Assembly (NCBI GenBank): GCA_903913215.1
Contig: CAIWKE010000023.1
Location: 1-64,000, forward strand
DNA from: an uncultured Holophagaceae bacterium
GTDB lineage: Bacteria > Acidobacteriota > Holophagae > Holophagales > Holophagaceae
Reading direction: 5' to 3'
Length of the DNA: 64,000 nucleotides
Shown here: positions 18,316 through 26,797 of the stretch, in pieces
Layout: each line of letters starts with the position of its first letter
How positions within the stretch are numbered: the first letter of the stretch is position 1
The notes under the pieces: generated by a model
What the model saw: the letters and a program-made list of their open reading frames with translations, nothing else
Database searches by the model: none
What the model was told of the DNA's origin: nothing
Translations under genes and position numbers: made by a program

Positions 18316-18830
18316 TCATCGCCCCGGCGGTGCCCGTGCGCTGCCTGGGCGTGGACCCGGGCTCCCTGGCCTGCGGGTGGGCTGTGGTGGAGCGCTTCGG
18401 TTCCCGCCTCAGCCTGGTCGAGGCGGGGGTGATCCGGAACCCCCGGGGCCAGACCTTCGACCAGCGGGCCCTGCTCATCCACCAGCGCCTATCGGAAGCT
18501 ATCGCCGCCCACCAGCCGGGCTTCATGGCCGTGGAATCCCCCTTCGTGGAGAAAAACGCCGCCACGGCCCTGAAGCTGGGCCAGATCCGTGGTGGCATCC
18601 TGCTCACGGGGGCCCTGCATGGGCTGCCTGTGGGGGACTACAACCCCATGCAGGTGAAGAAGGCCGTCAGCGGCTATGGCTGGGCGGGCAAGGACCAGGT
18701 GGGAAAAATGGTCATGACCCTGCTGAACCTGAAGGAGCCCCTGGCCGCCGATGCGGCCGACGCAGCGGCCGTGGCCATCGGCCACCTGCTGGCCTCCCGG
18801 GGCCTGGGTGCTTTGGCGCCCAAAGCCTAG
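18312..18830 (+). CDS. ruvC: Crossover junction endodeoxyribonuclease RuvC
   Basis: A 172-residue Holliday-junction resolvase. The RNase H-like core shows LGVDPGSLACGWAV (first catalytic Asp), the MAVESPFVEKNAATALKLGQIRGG segment with the second acidic residue, NPMQVKKAVSGYGWAGKDQV, and the final DAADAAAVAIGH with the last Asp pair. The start GTG overlaps the rnr stop (GTGA), indicating coupling. ruvA and ruvB are not in the window. Confidence 0.94.
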   Translation: MIIAPAVPVRCLGVDPGSLACGWAVVERFGSRLSLVEAGVIRNPRGQTFDQRALLIHQRLSEAIAAHQPGFMAVESPFVEKNAATALKLGQIRGGILLTGALHGLPVGDYNPMQVKKAVSGYGWAGKDQVGKMVMTLLNLKEPLAADAADAAAVAIGHLLASRGLGALAPKA

Positions 18831-19055
18831 CTCAGGGCCCTGATCCGAGTCGGGCAATCGTCACAGAGAAGGGCTGGCGCAAGCCCTTTCACAGAGCATG
18901 GACGACCCGGATGTCATGTTTTTCAAGGGGTTTTGGAATTGTCACAAGCGATATGACAAAAATCATCGTAACTCGTGACATTTCTTGTGATGCCCATCAC
19001 TAGCCTAAGTCATCACCTCTGACGATCATCATCTCCAGGAACACACGGAGCCGTC

Positions 19056-19253
19056 ATGAACATGGACACCGCCCGCCAGCACAACCCAGCCTTCTGGACC
19101 ACCGCCGAGCGCCTGCACGAAGTGTTCAATCAGCTGGAGCGCCAGATGGGCGGCTCCCCCCGCGGCCTCGCCGTCCTGCGCCAGGTCCAGGCCCTCGAAG
19201 CCGAGTTGGAAGCCGAGGTCATACACCGCAGCCGGCGCGCCGTGGCCGCCTGA
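19056..19253 (+). CDS. Small helical protein of unknown function
   Basis: A 65-residue protein, mostly helical (RLHEVFNQLERQMGG and VLRQVQALEAELEAEV), with no signal peptide. GGAG precedes the ATG. Its 225-base upstream region is AT-richer than the surroundings and carries TGTCA, nine bases, TGACA (18946-18964), and a TCACAAG/CTTGTGA pair (about 18949 and 18984) that could be operators. A perfect hairpin follows 15 bases after the stop. The isolated, self-contained unit suggests a real small gene; the function is unknown. Confidence 0.6.
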   Translation: MNMDTARQHNPAFWTTAERLHEVFNQLERQMGGSPRGLAVLRQVQALEAELEAEVIHRSRRAVAA

Positions 19254-19268
19254 TCGCCTTTCCGCACA

Positions 19269-19300
19269 CAGAACGGCCCGGCATACGCCGGGCCGTTCTG
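19269..19300 (+). terminator. Perfect 14-bp hairpin after the 65-residue gene
   Basis: CAGAACGGCCCGGC, loop ATAC, GCCGGGCCGTTCTG. There is no strong T run on either strand. A closely similar hairpin ends the C69 peptidase gene at 43982-44011, which supports a terminator role. Confidence 0.75.
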
Positions 19301-19358
19301 CGTAAGGGCTTAATTCCCCATTTGTCTCTTTCCCATACGAAACACGTGGCGTAGTCAG

Positions 19359-19504
19359 GTTTTCGCAATTCCGAACACCCGGCGAAAACAAGCAGCATGG
19401 AAAAGCGAAGACCCCGGGGGAGTTTCCAGGTCCGCGAGCCAAGAGCAAGTGGGAACAACGCTGCGCGTTGCGATACCTGGAGGCGCGCAGCGCGGAACCC
19501 CCGG
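19359..19504. other. Structured intergenic segment (candidate noncoding RNA)
   Basis: This 146-base stretch sits between the hairpins at 19269-19300 and 19514-19533 and contains no credible gene. Two modules are visible. The first is a hairpin, GTTTTCGC (19359-19366) with GCGAAAAC (19382-19389). The second is a nested stem: CCGGGGG (19414-19420) with CCCCCGG (19498-19504), CCAGGT (19426-19431) with ACCTGG (19475-19480), and an apical CAACGC-TGC-GCGTTG (19456-19470). The strand is undecided. It does not match the conserved parts of 6S, SRP, tmRNA or RNase P RNA that I know. Confidence 0.45.
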
Positions 19505-19513
19505 ACAGCAAAA

Positions 19514-19533
19514 GGGCACCCCGCAGGGTGCCC
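19514..19533 (-). terminator. Terminator of the malic enzyme gene
   Basis: Read on the minus strand: GGGCACCC, loop TGCG, GGGTGCCC, followed by TTTTG. It lies about 125 bases downstream of the malic enzyme stop. Confidence 0.8.
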
Positions 19534-19656
19534 AGATGTCTCGGCCTGATCTTGCGTGGGCCGGAAGGGGTGGTAGGTTTGGCCACCCCAGAGTGGGAGG
19601 AGGATACTCATCCCATTCATCAACTTAGGCCAGGATCAGTTGGCCACAATGGGCAA

Positions 19657-21387
19657 TTAGTCTCCCTTCAAGGGGGAGCCCGGACGGTAGGAGGCATACT
19701 TCGGCGCCCACTGGGCCCGGGTCATGGCCTCAGCCATCTGGGTGTCGTTCAGCAGTCGGCCCAGTCCGGCATTGCGGGCTTCGATCCCCACGGCGGTGGC
19801 CACAGCGGCGGAGACCTGCCGGATATCGTTCATTTCCGGCAACAGCAGACCCAGGGCTTCCTGGGCAGGCGTCACGAACGTGCTGATGGCCTTGCTGGCC
19901 GCCAGGAACATGCCGTCCGTGACGCGGGAGGCCTTGCAGACCAGGGAGCCCAGGCCCACGCCCGGGAAGATGTACATGTTGTTGCACTGGGAGGCCTGGA
20001 GGGTCTTGCCGTGCCAGTCCATGGGCGCGAAAGGGCTGCCCGTGGCCACTAGGCCCTTGCCATCCGTGGCCTTCCACACCGCTTCCGGCGAGCACTCACA
20101 CTTGTGCGTCGGGTTGGAGAGGGCCAACACGATGGGGCGCGCTGAGTGCTTGGCCGTCTCCGCCAGGATGGCCTCGCTGAAGAGCCCGGGCTGGGCCGTG
20201 ACGCCGATGAGCACCGTGGGGTGCGCGTTGCGCACCACGTCCTCAAGACCGATGCGATTAGCATCGTCCAGCTTCCAGCCGTCCACACAGGCACGCGCCT
20301 GCGCCAGGGGCAGTTGGGGGCCTTCCAATAGGGGATCACCTTCCAGCAGGAGCCCCTGCATGTCCACGGCGAAGATGCGCTTCCGGGCCTCTTCCTCGCT
20401 GAGCCCCTCTTCCAGCAGCATGGTGCGGATGTTCATGGCGATGCCCGTACCCGCCTGGCCCATGCCCACAATGACGTAGCGCTCATCCTGGAAGCGACTT
20501 TGCTTGATGCGCATGCCGGTCATGAGGGCCGCCAGGGCGGTGGATCCGGTGCCTTGGATGTCGTCGTTGAAGGAGAGGATGCGCTCGCGGTAGCGGTCAA
20601 GGTTCTTGAAGGCTGTCTGCTTGGCGAAGTCCTCCCACTGGAGCAGGGCTCCGGGGAAGTTGCGCTTCACACCCAGGATGAACTTCTCCACCAGCTCCTC
20701 GTACTCGGCGCCGCGCATGCGGGGCCGCCGGATGCCCAGGTAGAGCGGATCGTCCAGCAGGCGCTGGTTGTTGGTGCCCACATCCAGGGTCACCGCCAGG
20801 CAGACCGCCGGGTGCACACCGCCCGCGGCCACGTAGAGGCTCACCTTGCCCACGGGGATGCCCATGCCATCAGAGCCCAGGTCGCCCAGGCCCAGGATGC
20901 GCTCGCCGTCCGTGACCACGATGAGACTCACCTGGGGCTGGGAGAGGCCCTGGAAGATCTGGTCGATGTTCGCGATGTTCTCGGGGGTGATGTAGATGCC
21001 CCGATAGCGCCGCTGGATGTGGCTCAGCTGCATGCAGGCCTGGCCCACGGTGGGCGTGTAGACGATGGGAACCATCTCCTCCAGGTGATCCAGCAGCAGC
21101 CGGTAGAACAGGGGTTCGCTGCGATCCTGGAGGCCTGCCAGGTAGATGTAGCGCTCCAGGTCGTCGTGCTTGCGAAGGTAGGCCTCGTAGACGCGGTGGA
21201 CCTGGGTCTCCAGGCTGCCGAGACCGGGCCGCAGCATGCCGTCCAGGCCCAGGCTCAGGCGCTCCTCTTTCGTAAAGGCCGATCCCTTGTTCAGGTGGGA
21301 ATCATTCAGCAGCTGCCGCCCGCGGACGTAGATCTCGTAGAAATCCTCGCCGGTCAGCGGATCGATTTTGAATCCGAAGGTCTTCAT
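19657..21387 (-). CDS. NAD-dependent malic enzyme
   Basis: A 576-residue cytoplasmic enzyme converting malate to pyruvate and CO2. The length and motifs are those of the large malic enzyme family: MVPIVYTPTVGQACMQLSHI, the catalytic-lysine region IPVGKVSLYVAAGGVHP, the metal-binding NDDIQGTGS, the dinucleotide fold VGMGQAGTGIA, and LALSNPTHKCECSPE. The ATG at 21387 is preferred because AAGGGGGA lies six bases upstream and the family N-terminus starts there; a longer frame to 21540 adds low-complexity residues. Confidence 0.93.
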   Translation of the reverse strand: MKTFGFKIDPLTGEDFYEIYVRGRQLLNDSHLNKGSAFTKEERLSLGLDGMLRPGLGSLETQVHRVYEAYLRKHDDLERYIYLAGLQDRSEPLFYRLLLDHLEEMVPIVYTPTVGQACMQLSHIQRRYRGIYITPENIANIDQIFQGLSQPQVSLIVVTDGERILGLGDLGSDGMGIPVGKVSLYVAAGGVHPAVCLAVTLDVGTNNQRLLDDPLYLGIRRPRMRGAEYEELVEKFILGVKRNFPGALLQWEDFAKQTAFKNLDRYRERILSFNDDIQGTGSTALAALMTGMRIKQSRFQDERYVIVGMGQAGTGIAMNIRTMLLEEGLSEEEARKRIFAVDMQGLLLEGDPLLEGPQLPLAQARACVDGWKLDDANRIGLEDVVRNAHPTVLIGVTAQPGLFSEAILAETAKHSARPIVLALSNPTHKCECSPEAVWKATDGKGLVATGSPFAPMDWHGKTLQASQCNNMYIFPGVGLGSLVCKASRVTDGMFLAASKAISTFVTPAQEALGLLLPEMNDIRQVSAAVATAVGIEARNAGLGRLLNDTQMAEAMTRAQWAPKYASYRPGSPLKGD

Positions 21388-21496
21388 GACATCCCCCTTA
21401 GGCGCATGCTCCGCACGGATCGAGCGCACATCACATTCCTGAACCGATGAAGCCTGAGCTGTGAAACCAGTGTAGCCATCGCCATGAAAAAACGGG

Positions 21497-23515
<2,019 letters not shown>

Positions 23516-23610
23516 TCCAGGGATCGAGTTTAGGCCCCAACTTCCCTTTCACGACAGGGAAATGGCCAGCGACCCCGATACAATGACTCTTTGGTCTTCG
23601 CCGAGGTCCC

Positions 23611-25002
23611 ATGTTCGACAGCCTTACCCAGAAGCTGAGCCAGGCCATGAAGGCCCTCCGGGGCCAGTCCAAGCTGACGGAAGCCAACATCGAGGGCGTG
23701 CTTCGCGAAGTGCGCATGGCCCTGCTGGAGGCGGATGTCCACGTCAGCGTGGCCCGCACCTTCCTGGCGCGGGTGAAGGAGAAGGCCCTGGGCCAGGAGG
23801 TCATGCAGGGCCTCAATCCCACCCAGGCCTTCATTGACATCGTCCATCAGGAACTGGTGGAGATCATGGGCGGCCAGGCCTCCGAGCATCCCATCACCTT
23901 CGGTTCCAAAACGCCCACTGTGGTGATGATGGTGGGCCTCCAGGGCGCGGGCAAGACCACCACCTGTGGCAAGCTGGCCGTCTTCCTGAAGAAGCTGGGC
24001 CGCTCCCCCCTGCTGGTGCCCGCGGACGTCCAACGACCCGCCGCCATCGAGCAGCTGCACGTGGTGGCCCGCGATGCGGGCGTGCCCTCCTTCCGCACCG
24101 AAGAGAAGGATCCTGTGGCCATCTGCGCCGCGGCCGTGGCCGAGGCCCGGCTCAAGGGCTGGGACGTGGTGGTGCTGGATACTGCCGGCCGCCTGCACCT
24201 GGACGAGGGCCTCATGGAGGAACTGGTCCGCATCAAGGCGGCCACCAGTCCCGACGAGATCCTCTTCGTGGCGGACGCCATGACGGGCCAGGACGCGGTG
24301 CGCAGCGCCACTGCCTTTCATGAGAAACTGGGCATCACAGGCGTGGTGCTCACCAAGACCGATGGTGACACTCGGGGCGGCGCGGCGTTCAGCATCAAGC
24401 AGGCCACAGGCCAGCCCCTGAAGTTCGTGGGCGAGGGTGAGAAGCTGGAGGACTTCCAGCGCTTCCACCCGGACCGCATGGCTCAGCGCATCCTGGGCAT
24501 GGGCGACGTGCTGAGCCTCATCGAGCACGCCAAGGACAAGATCGACGAGGCCGAAGTCGAGGGCATGGCCAAGCGCCTGGCCAAGAACCAGTTCACCCTG
24601 GAAGACATGCGCAAGCAGTTCCAGCAGGTACAGAAGCTGGGCTCCATGAACAAGATCCTGGGCATGCTGCCGGGCATGGGCCAGATCAAAGACCAGCTCG
24701 CCAACGCGGCCACGGACAAGCGTATCAAGCACCTGGAGGCCATCATCAGCTCCATGACCCAGGCGGAGCGGGCCAACCACAACCTGTTGGACGCCAAGCG
24801 CAAGCGCCGGGTCGCGGCGGGCTCCGGCCGCCCCGTCAGCGAGATCAACCAGCTGCTCAAGCAATTCGTGGAAACCAAGAAGATGATGGGCCAGATGAAC
24901 GACCCCAAGTTCATGGCCCGCATGCAGCGCATGTCCAAAATGGGCGGCGGCGGGATGCCCGGCCTGGGTGGCATGGGCAAGGGCCCCGGCTTCCCCTTCT
25001 AG
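23611..25002 (+). CDS. ffh: Signal recognition particle GTPase Ffh
   Basis: A 463-residue SRP54-type GTPase that recognises signal peptides of nascent membrane proteins. The N domain (1-90), the GTPase P-loop GLQGAGKTTT, the DTAGRLHLDE and TKTDGDTRGGAA motifs, and the methionine-rich M domain (from about 300, LGSMNKILGMLPGMGQIKDQ) are all visible. It ends in an unusual Gly/Met-rich tail (MGGGGMPGLGGMGKG). rpsP, khpA and rimM follow on the same strand. Confidence 0.98.
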   Translation: MFDSLTQKLSQAMKALRGQSKLTEANIEGVLREVRMALLEADVHVSVARTFLARVKEKALGQEVMQGLNPTQAFIDIVHQELVEIMGGQASEHPITFGSKTPTVVMMVGLQGAGKTTTCGKLAVFLKKLGRSPLLVPADVQRPAAIEQLHVVARDAGVPSFRTEEKDPVAICAAAVAEARLKGWDVVVLDTAGRLHLDEGLMEELVRIKAATSPDEILFVADAMTGQDAVRSATAFHEKLGITGVVLTKTDGDTRGGAAFSIKQATGQPLKFVGEGEKLEDFQRFHPDRMAQRILGMGDVLSLIEHAKDKIDEAEVEGMAKRLAKNQFTLEDMRKQFQQVQKLGSMNKILGMLPGMGQIKDQLANAATDKRIKHLEAIISSMTQAERANHNLLDAKRKRRVAAGSGRPVSEINQLLKQFVETKKMMGQMNDPKFMARMQRMSKMGGGGMPGLGGMGKGPGFPF

Positions 25003-25032
25003 TCCCCTTTCCAGCCCCACCCGAATTTGCCC

Positions 25033-25061
25033 TTGGGAAGCGGCGCCTTCCGCGCTACACT
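25033..25061 (+). promoter_or_regulatory. Predicted sigma-70 promoter of rpsP
   Basis: TTGGGA, 17 bases, TACACT, ending 19 bases before the rpsP ATG. The spacing and -10 match are good. It overlaps the space just after the ffh stop. Confidence 0.6.
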
Positions 25062-25080
25062 TCCCTGTTCAGGAGTGTCC

Positions 25081-25323
25081 ATGCTGTCGATCCGTCTAGC
25101 TCGCAATGGTGCCAAGAAGCGCCCTTTCTACCACATCGTCGTGTCTGAGAACGACCGCATTCCCACGGGCCAGGCCATTGAAGTGCTGGGTTTCGTGAAT
25201 CCCATCGCCGGCTCCGGCGAAGCGGTCCGCATCGATGTGGAGAAGGCCAAGGCCTGGATCCTGAAGGGCGCCCAGCCCTCCAAGACCGTGCTCGACCTGT
25301 TCAAGAAAAACCAGGTCCTTTAG
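25081..25323 (+). CDS. rpsP: 30S ribosomal protein S16
   Basis: An 80-residue small-subunit protein needed for 30S assembly. The start MLSIRLARNGAKKRPFYHIVV and the later VEVLGFVNP-like (IEVLGFVNPIAG) and AWILKGAQPSKTV segments are characteristic. AGGAG lies six bases before the ATG at 25081. A strong hairpin follows the stop before khpA. Confidence 0.98.
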   Translation: MLSIRLARNGAKKRPFYHIVVSENDRIPTGQAIEVLGFVNPIAGSGEAVRIDVEKAKAWILKGAQPSKTVLDLFKKNQVL

Positions 25324-25337
25324 CCCGTTTCCGATTC

Positions 25338-25367
25338 AAGAAAGCCGGGCTCAGGTCCGGCTTTCTT
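25338..25367 (+). terminator. Terminator or attenuator between rpsP and khpA
   Basis: AAGAAAGCCGG and CCGGCTTTCTT form an 11-bp stem around an eight-base loop, followed by TGTTCT. Because khpA starts 20 bases later on the same strand, it probably lowers rather than ends transcription into khpA-rimM. Confidence 0.7.
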
Positions 25368-25386
25368 TGTTCTCTGCGGAGATGCC

Positions 25387-25635
25387 ATGAACCTCGAAGC
25401 CTTCCTGCGAGATGTGCTGACCCCGCTCCTGGACCACCCGGAGGCTCTTCGGATTGAAGAATCCGGCGAAGGTCGCCGACGTCAGGTGCTGATCTACGCA
25501 GATCCCCAGGATCGGGGCCGCATCATCGGCAAGCACGGGCGCATGATCTCGGCGCTGCGCACCCTCGTGAAGACCGCCGGCGAGAAGGCCGGCCTCTCTG
25601 TCGATCTGGAGCTCTTCGACGGCGACGAGGCCTAG
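25387..25635 (+). CDS. khpA: KH-domain RNA-binding protein KhpA
   Basis: An 82-residue single KH-domain protein of the KhpA/YlqC type, which binds RNA with KhpB in the cytoplasm. The GxxG loop is present in RIIGKHGRMISALRTLV. The position between rpsP and rimM is the conserved one for this family. A GGAGAT ribosome site precedes the ATG. Confidence 0.93.
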   Translation: MNLEAFLRDVLTPLLDHPEALRIEESGEGRRRQVLIYADPQDRGRIIGKHGRMISALRTLVKTAGEKAGLSVDLELFDGDEA

Positions 25636-25639
25636 TCCG

Positions 25640-26191
25640 GTGTTGTTGGCCGGCCACCTCGCGAAGATCCAGGGTCTCAAGGGCGAGTTCCTGTTCCACT
25701 CCGTCATGGATGAGCCCGAGCGCCTTGAGGGCATGCAGGGCCTTTTCCTGGCTCCGCCTCAGATGGACCTCGAGTTCGGCACCCCTGCGCCCCCGGCCCG
25801 TCCCGTCAGCCTGCGGCTCTTCCGCTGGCACCAAGAGCGTCCCTGCCTGGCCTTCGCGGACGTACCCGACCGCACAGCATCGGAGCCCCTCAAGGGGTGG
25901 GCGCTGTGGATGCCCGAGGCCGAAGCCACCCTCAGCGAAGGCGAGACGTTTCGCCACCAGTGGATCGGCTGCGACGTCTTCGTCGCGGACCACAAGGTGG
26001 GCGAGGTGCTGCGCTTGGATCCAGGCCCCGCGGGCTACGACATGGTGATCATGCGCGACCTGCGCCCCGGTCGCACCGGCCAGCGCGACATCCCCTACAT
26101 CAAGGCCTGGTGGACCCTGGACCTGCCCAATCGCCGCCTGGACCTGGATCCTCCTGCGGGCCTGCTGGATGTGAACCAGGTCGGCGACTGA
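25640..26191 (+). CDS. rimM: Ribosome maturation factor RimM
   Basis: A 183-residue 30S assembly factor. An N-terminal barrel starts AGHLAKIQGLKGEFLFHSV, and a PRC-barrel-like C-terminal domain has IGCDVFVADHKVGEVLRLD and IPYIKAWWTLDLPNRRLDLDPPAGLLDV. The latter closely follows the family ending. The start is GTG at 25640, four bases after the khpA stop. The usual next genes, trmD and rplS, are absent here. Confidence 0.92.
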   Translation: MLLAGHLAKIQGLKGEFLFHSVMDEPERLEGMQGLFLAPPQMDLEFGTPAPPARPVSLRLFRWHQERPCLAFADVPDRTASEPLKGWALWMPEAEATLSEGETFRHQWIGCDVFVADHKVGEVLRLDPGPAGYDMVIMRDLRPGRTGQRDIPYIKAWWTLDLPNRRLDLDPPAGLLDVNQVGD

Positions 26192-26196
26192 ACCTC

Positions 26197-26685
26197 ATGG
26201 GCAGCCGCTTTGAACGCTTCAAACAGACCTTGGGCATGCGCCTCTTTGGTTGGCTGAAGATCCCCCTGCTGGCCTCGGTGCGACCCAGTGTGGTCGAACT
26301 CTCCGAGACCCGCTGCGTGGTCCGCATCCCGCTCCGGCGTTGGAGTAAAAACCACCTGGGCTCCATGTATTTTGGGGCCTTGGCCATCGGCGCCGACTGC
26401 GCCGGGGGGCTCCTGGCCATGGATCAGATCAAGCGCAGTGGCGGCGGCGTCTCGCTGGTGTTCAAGGCCTTCCAGGCCGCCTTCCTGAAGCGCCCGGAAT
26501 CCGATGTCTATTTCATCTGCGAAGAGGGCACCGCCATCCGAGACCAGGTGGCCCGCAGCCTGGCTTCCGAGGAGCGCATCACCGAGCCCATGCACATCCA
26601 GGCCGCTGTGAAGCTGGCCGATGGCAGCTTCGAGCCCGTAGCCGAGTTCACCCTGGAGCTCAGCCTCAAGCGGACGGGGAAATAG
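26197..26685 (+). CDS. DUF4442 hotdog-fold protein
   Basis: A 162-residue protein matching the DUF4442 thioesterase-like family: RPSVVELSETRCVVRIPLRRWSKNHLGSMYFGALAIGADCAGG has the typical hotdog helix and N-H-L-G-S motif. Activity on acyl-CoA is inferred only. It begins five bases after rimM and is probably co-transcribed, taking the place normally held by trmD. Confidence 0.8.
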   Translation: MGSRFERFKQTLGMRLFGWLKIPLLASVRPSVVELSETRCVVRIPLRRWSKNHLGSMYFGALAIGADCAGGLLAMDQIKRSGGGVSLVFKAFQAAFLKRPESDVYFICEEGTAIRDQVARSLASEERITEPMHIQAAVKLADGSFEPVAEFTLELSLKRTGK

Positions 26686-26797
26686 GTTCCTGCTTCGGGA
26701 CCGGTTCCTACATGTTCTTGCATCTCGCGGCTTGTCCTCGCAGATCGGCCCAGGGCTTGGCATTCTGGACGGTGACTCACAGCCCCCCGGGAGCCCC

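Noticed and set aside
19359-19533. Possible SRP RNA, 6S RNA, tmRNA or RNase P RNA
   Set aside because: The conserved tips and core sequences of these RNAs that I know were not found on either strand, so the element is listed only as structured and unassigned.
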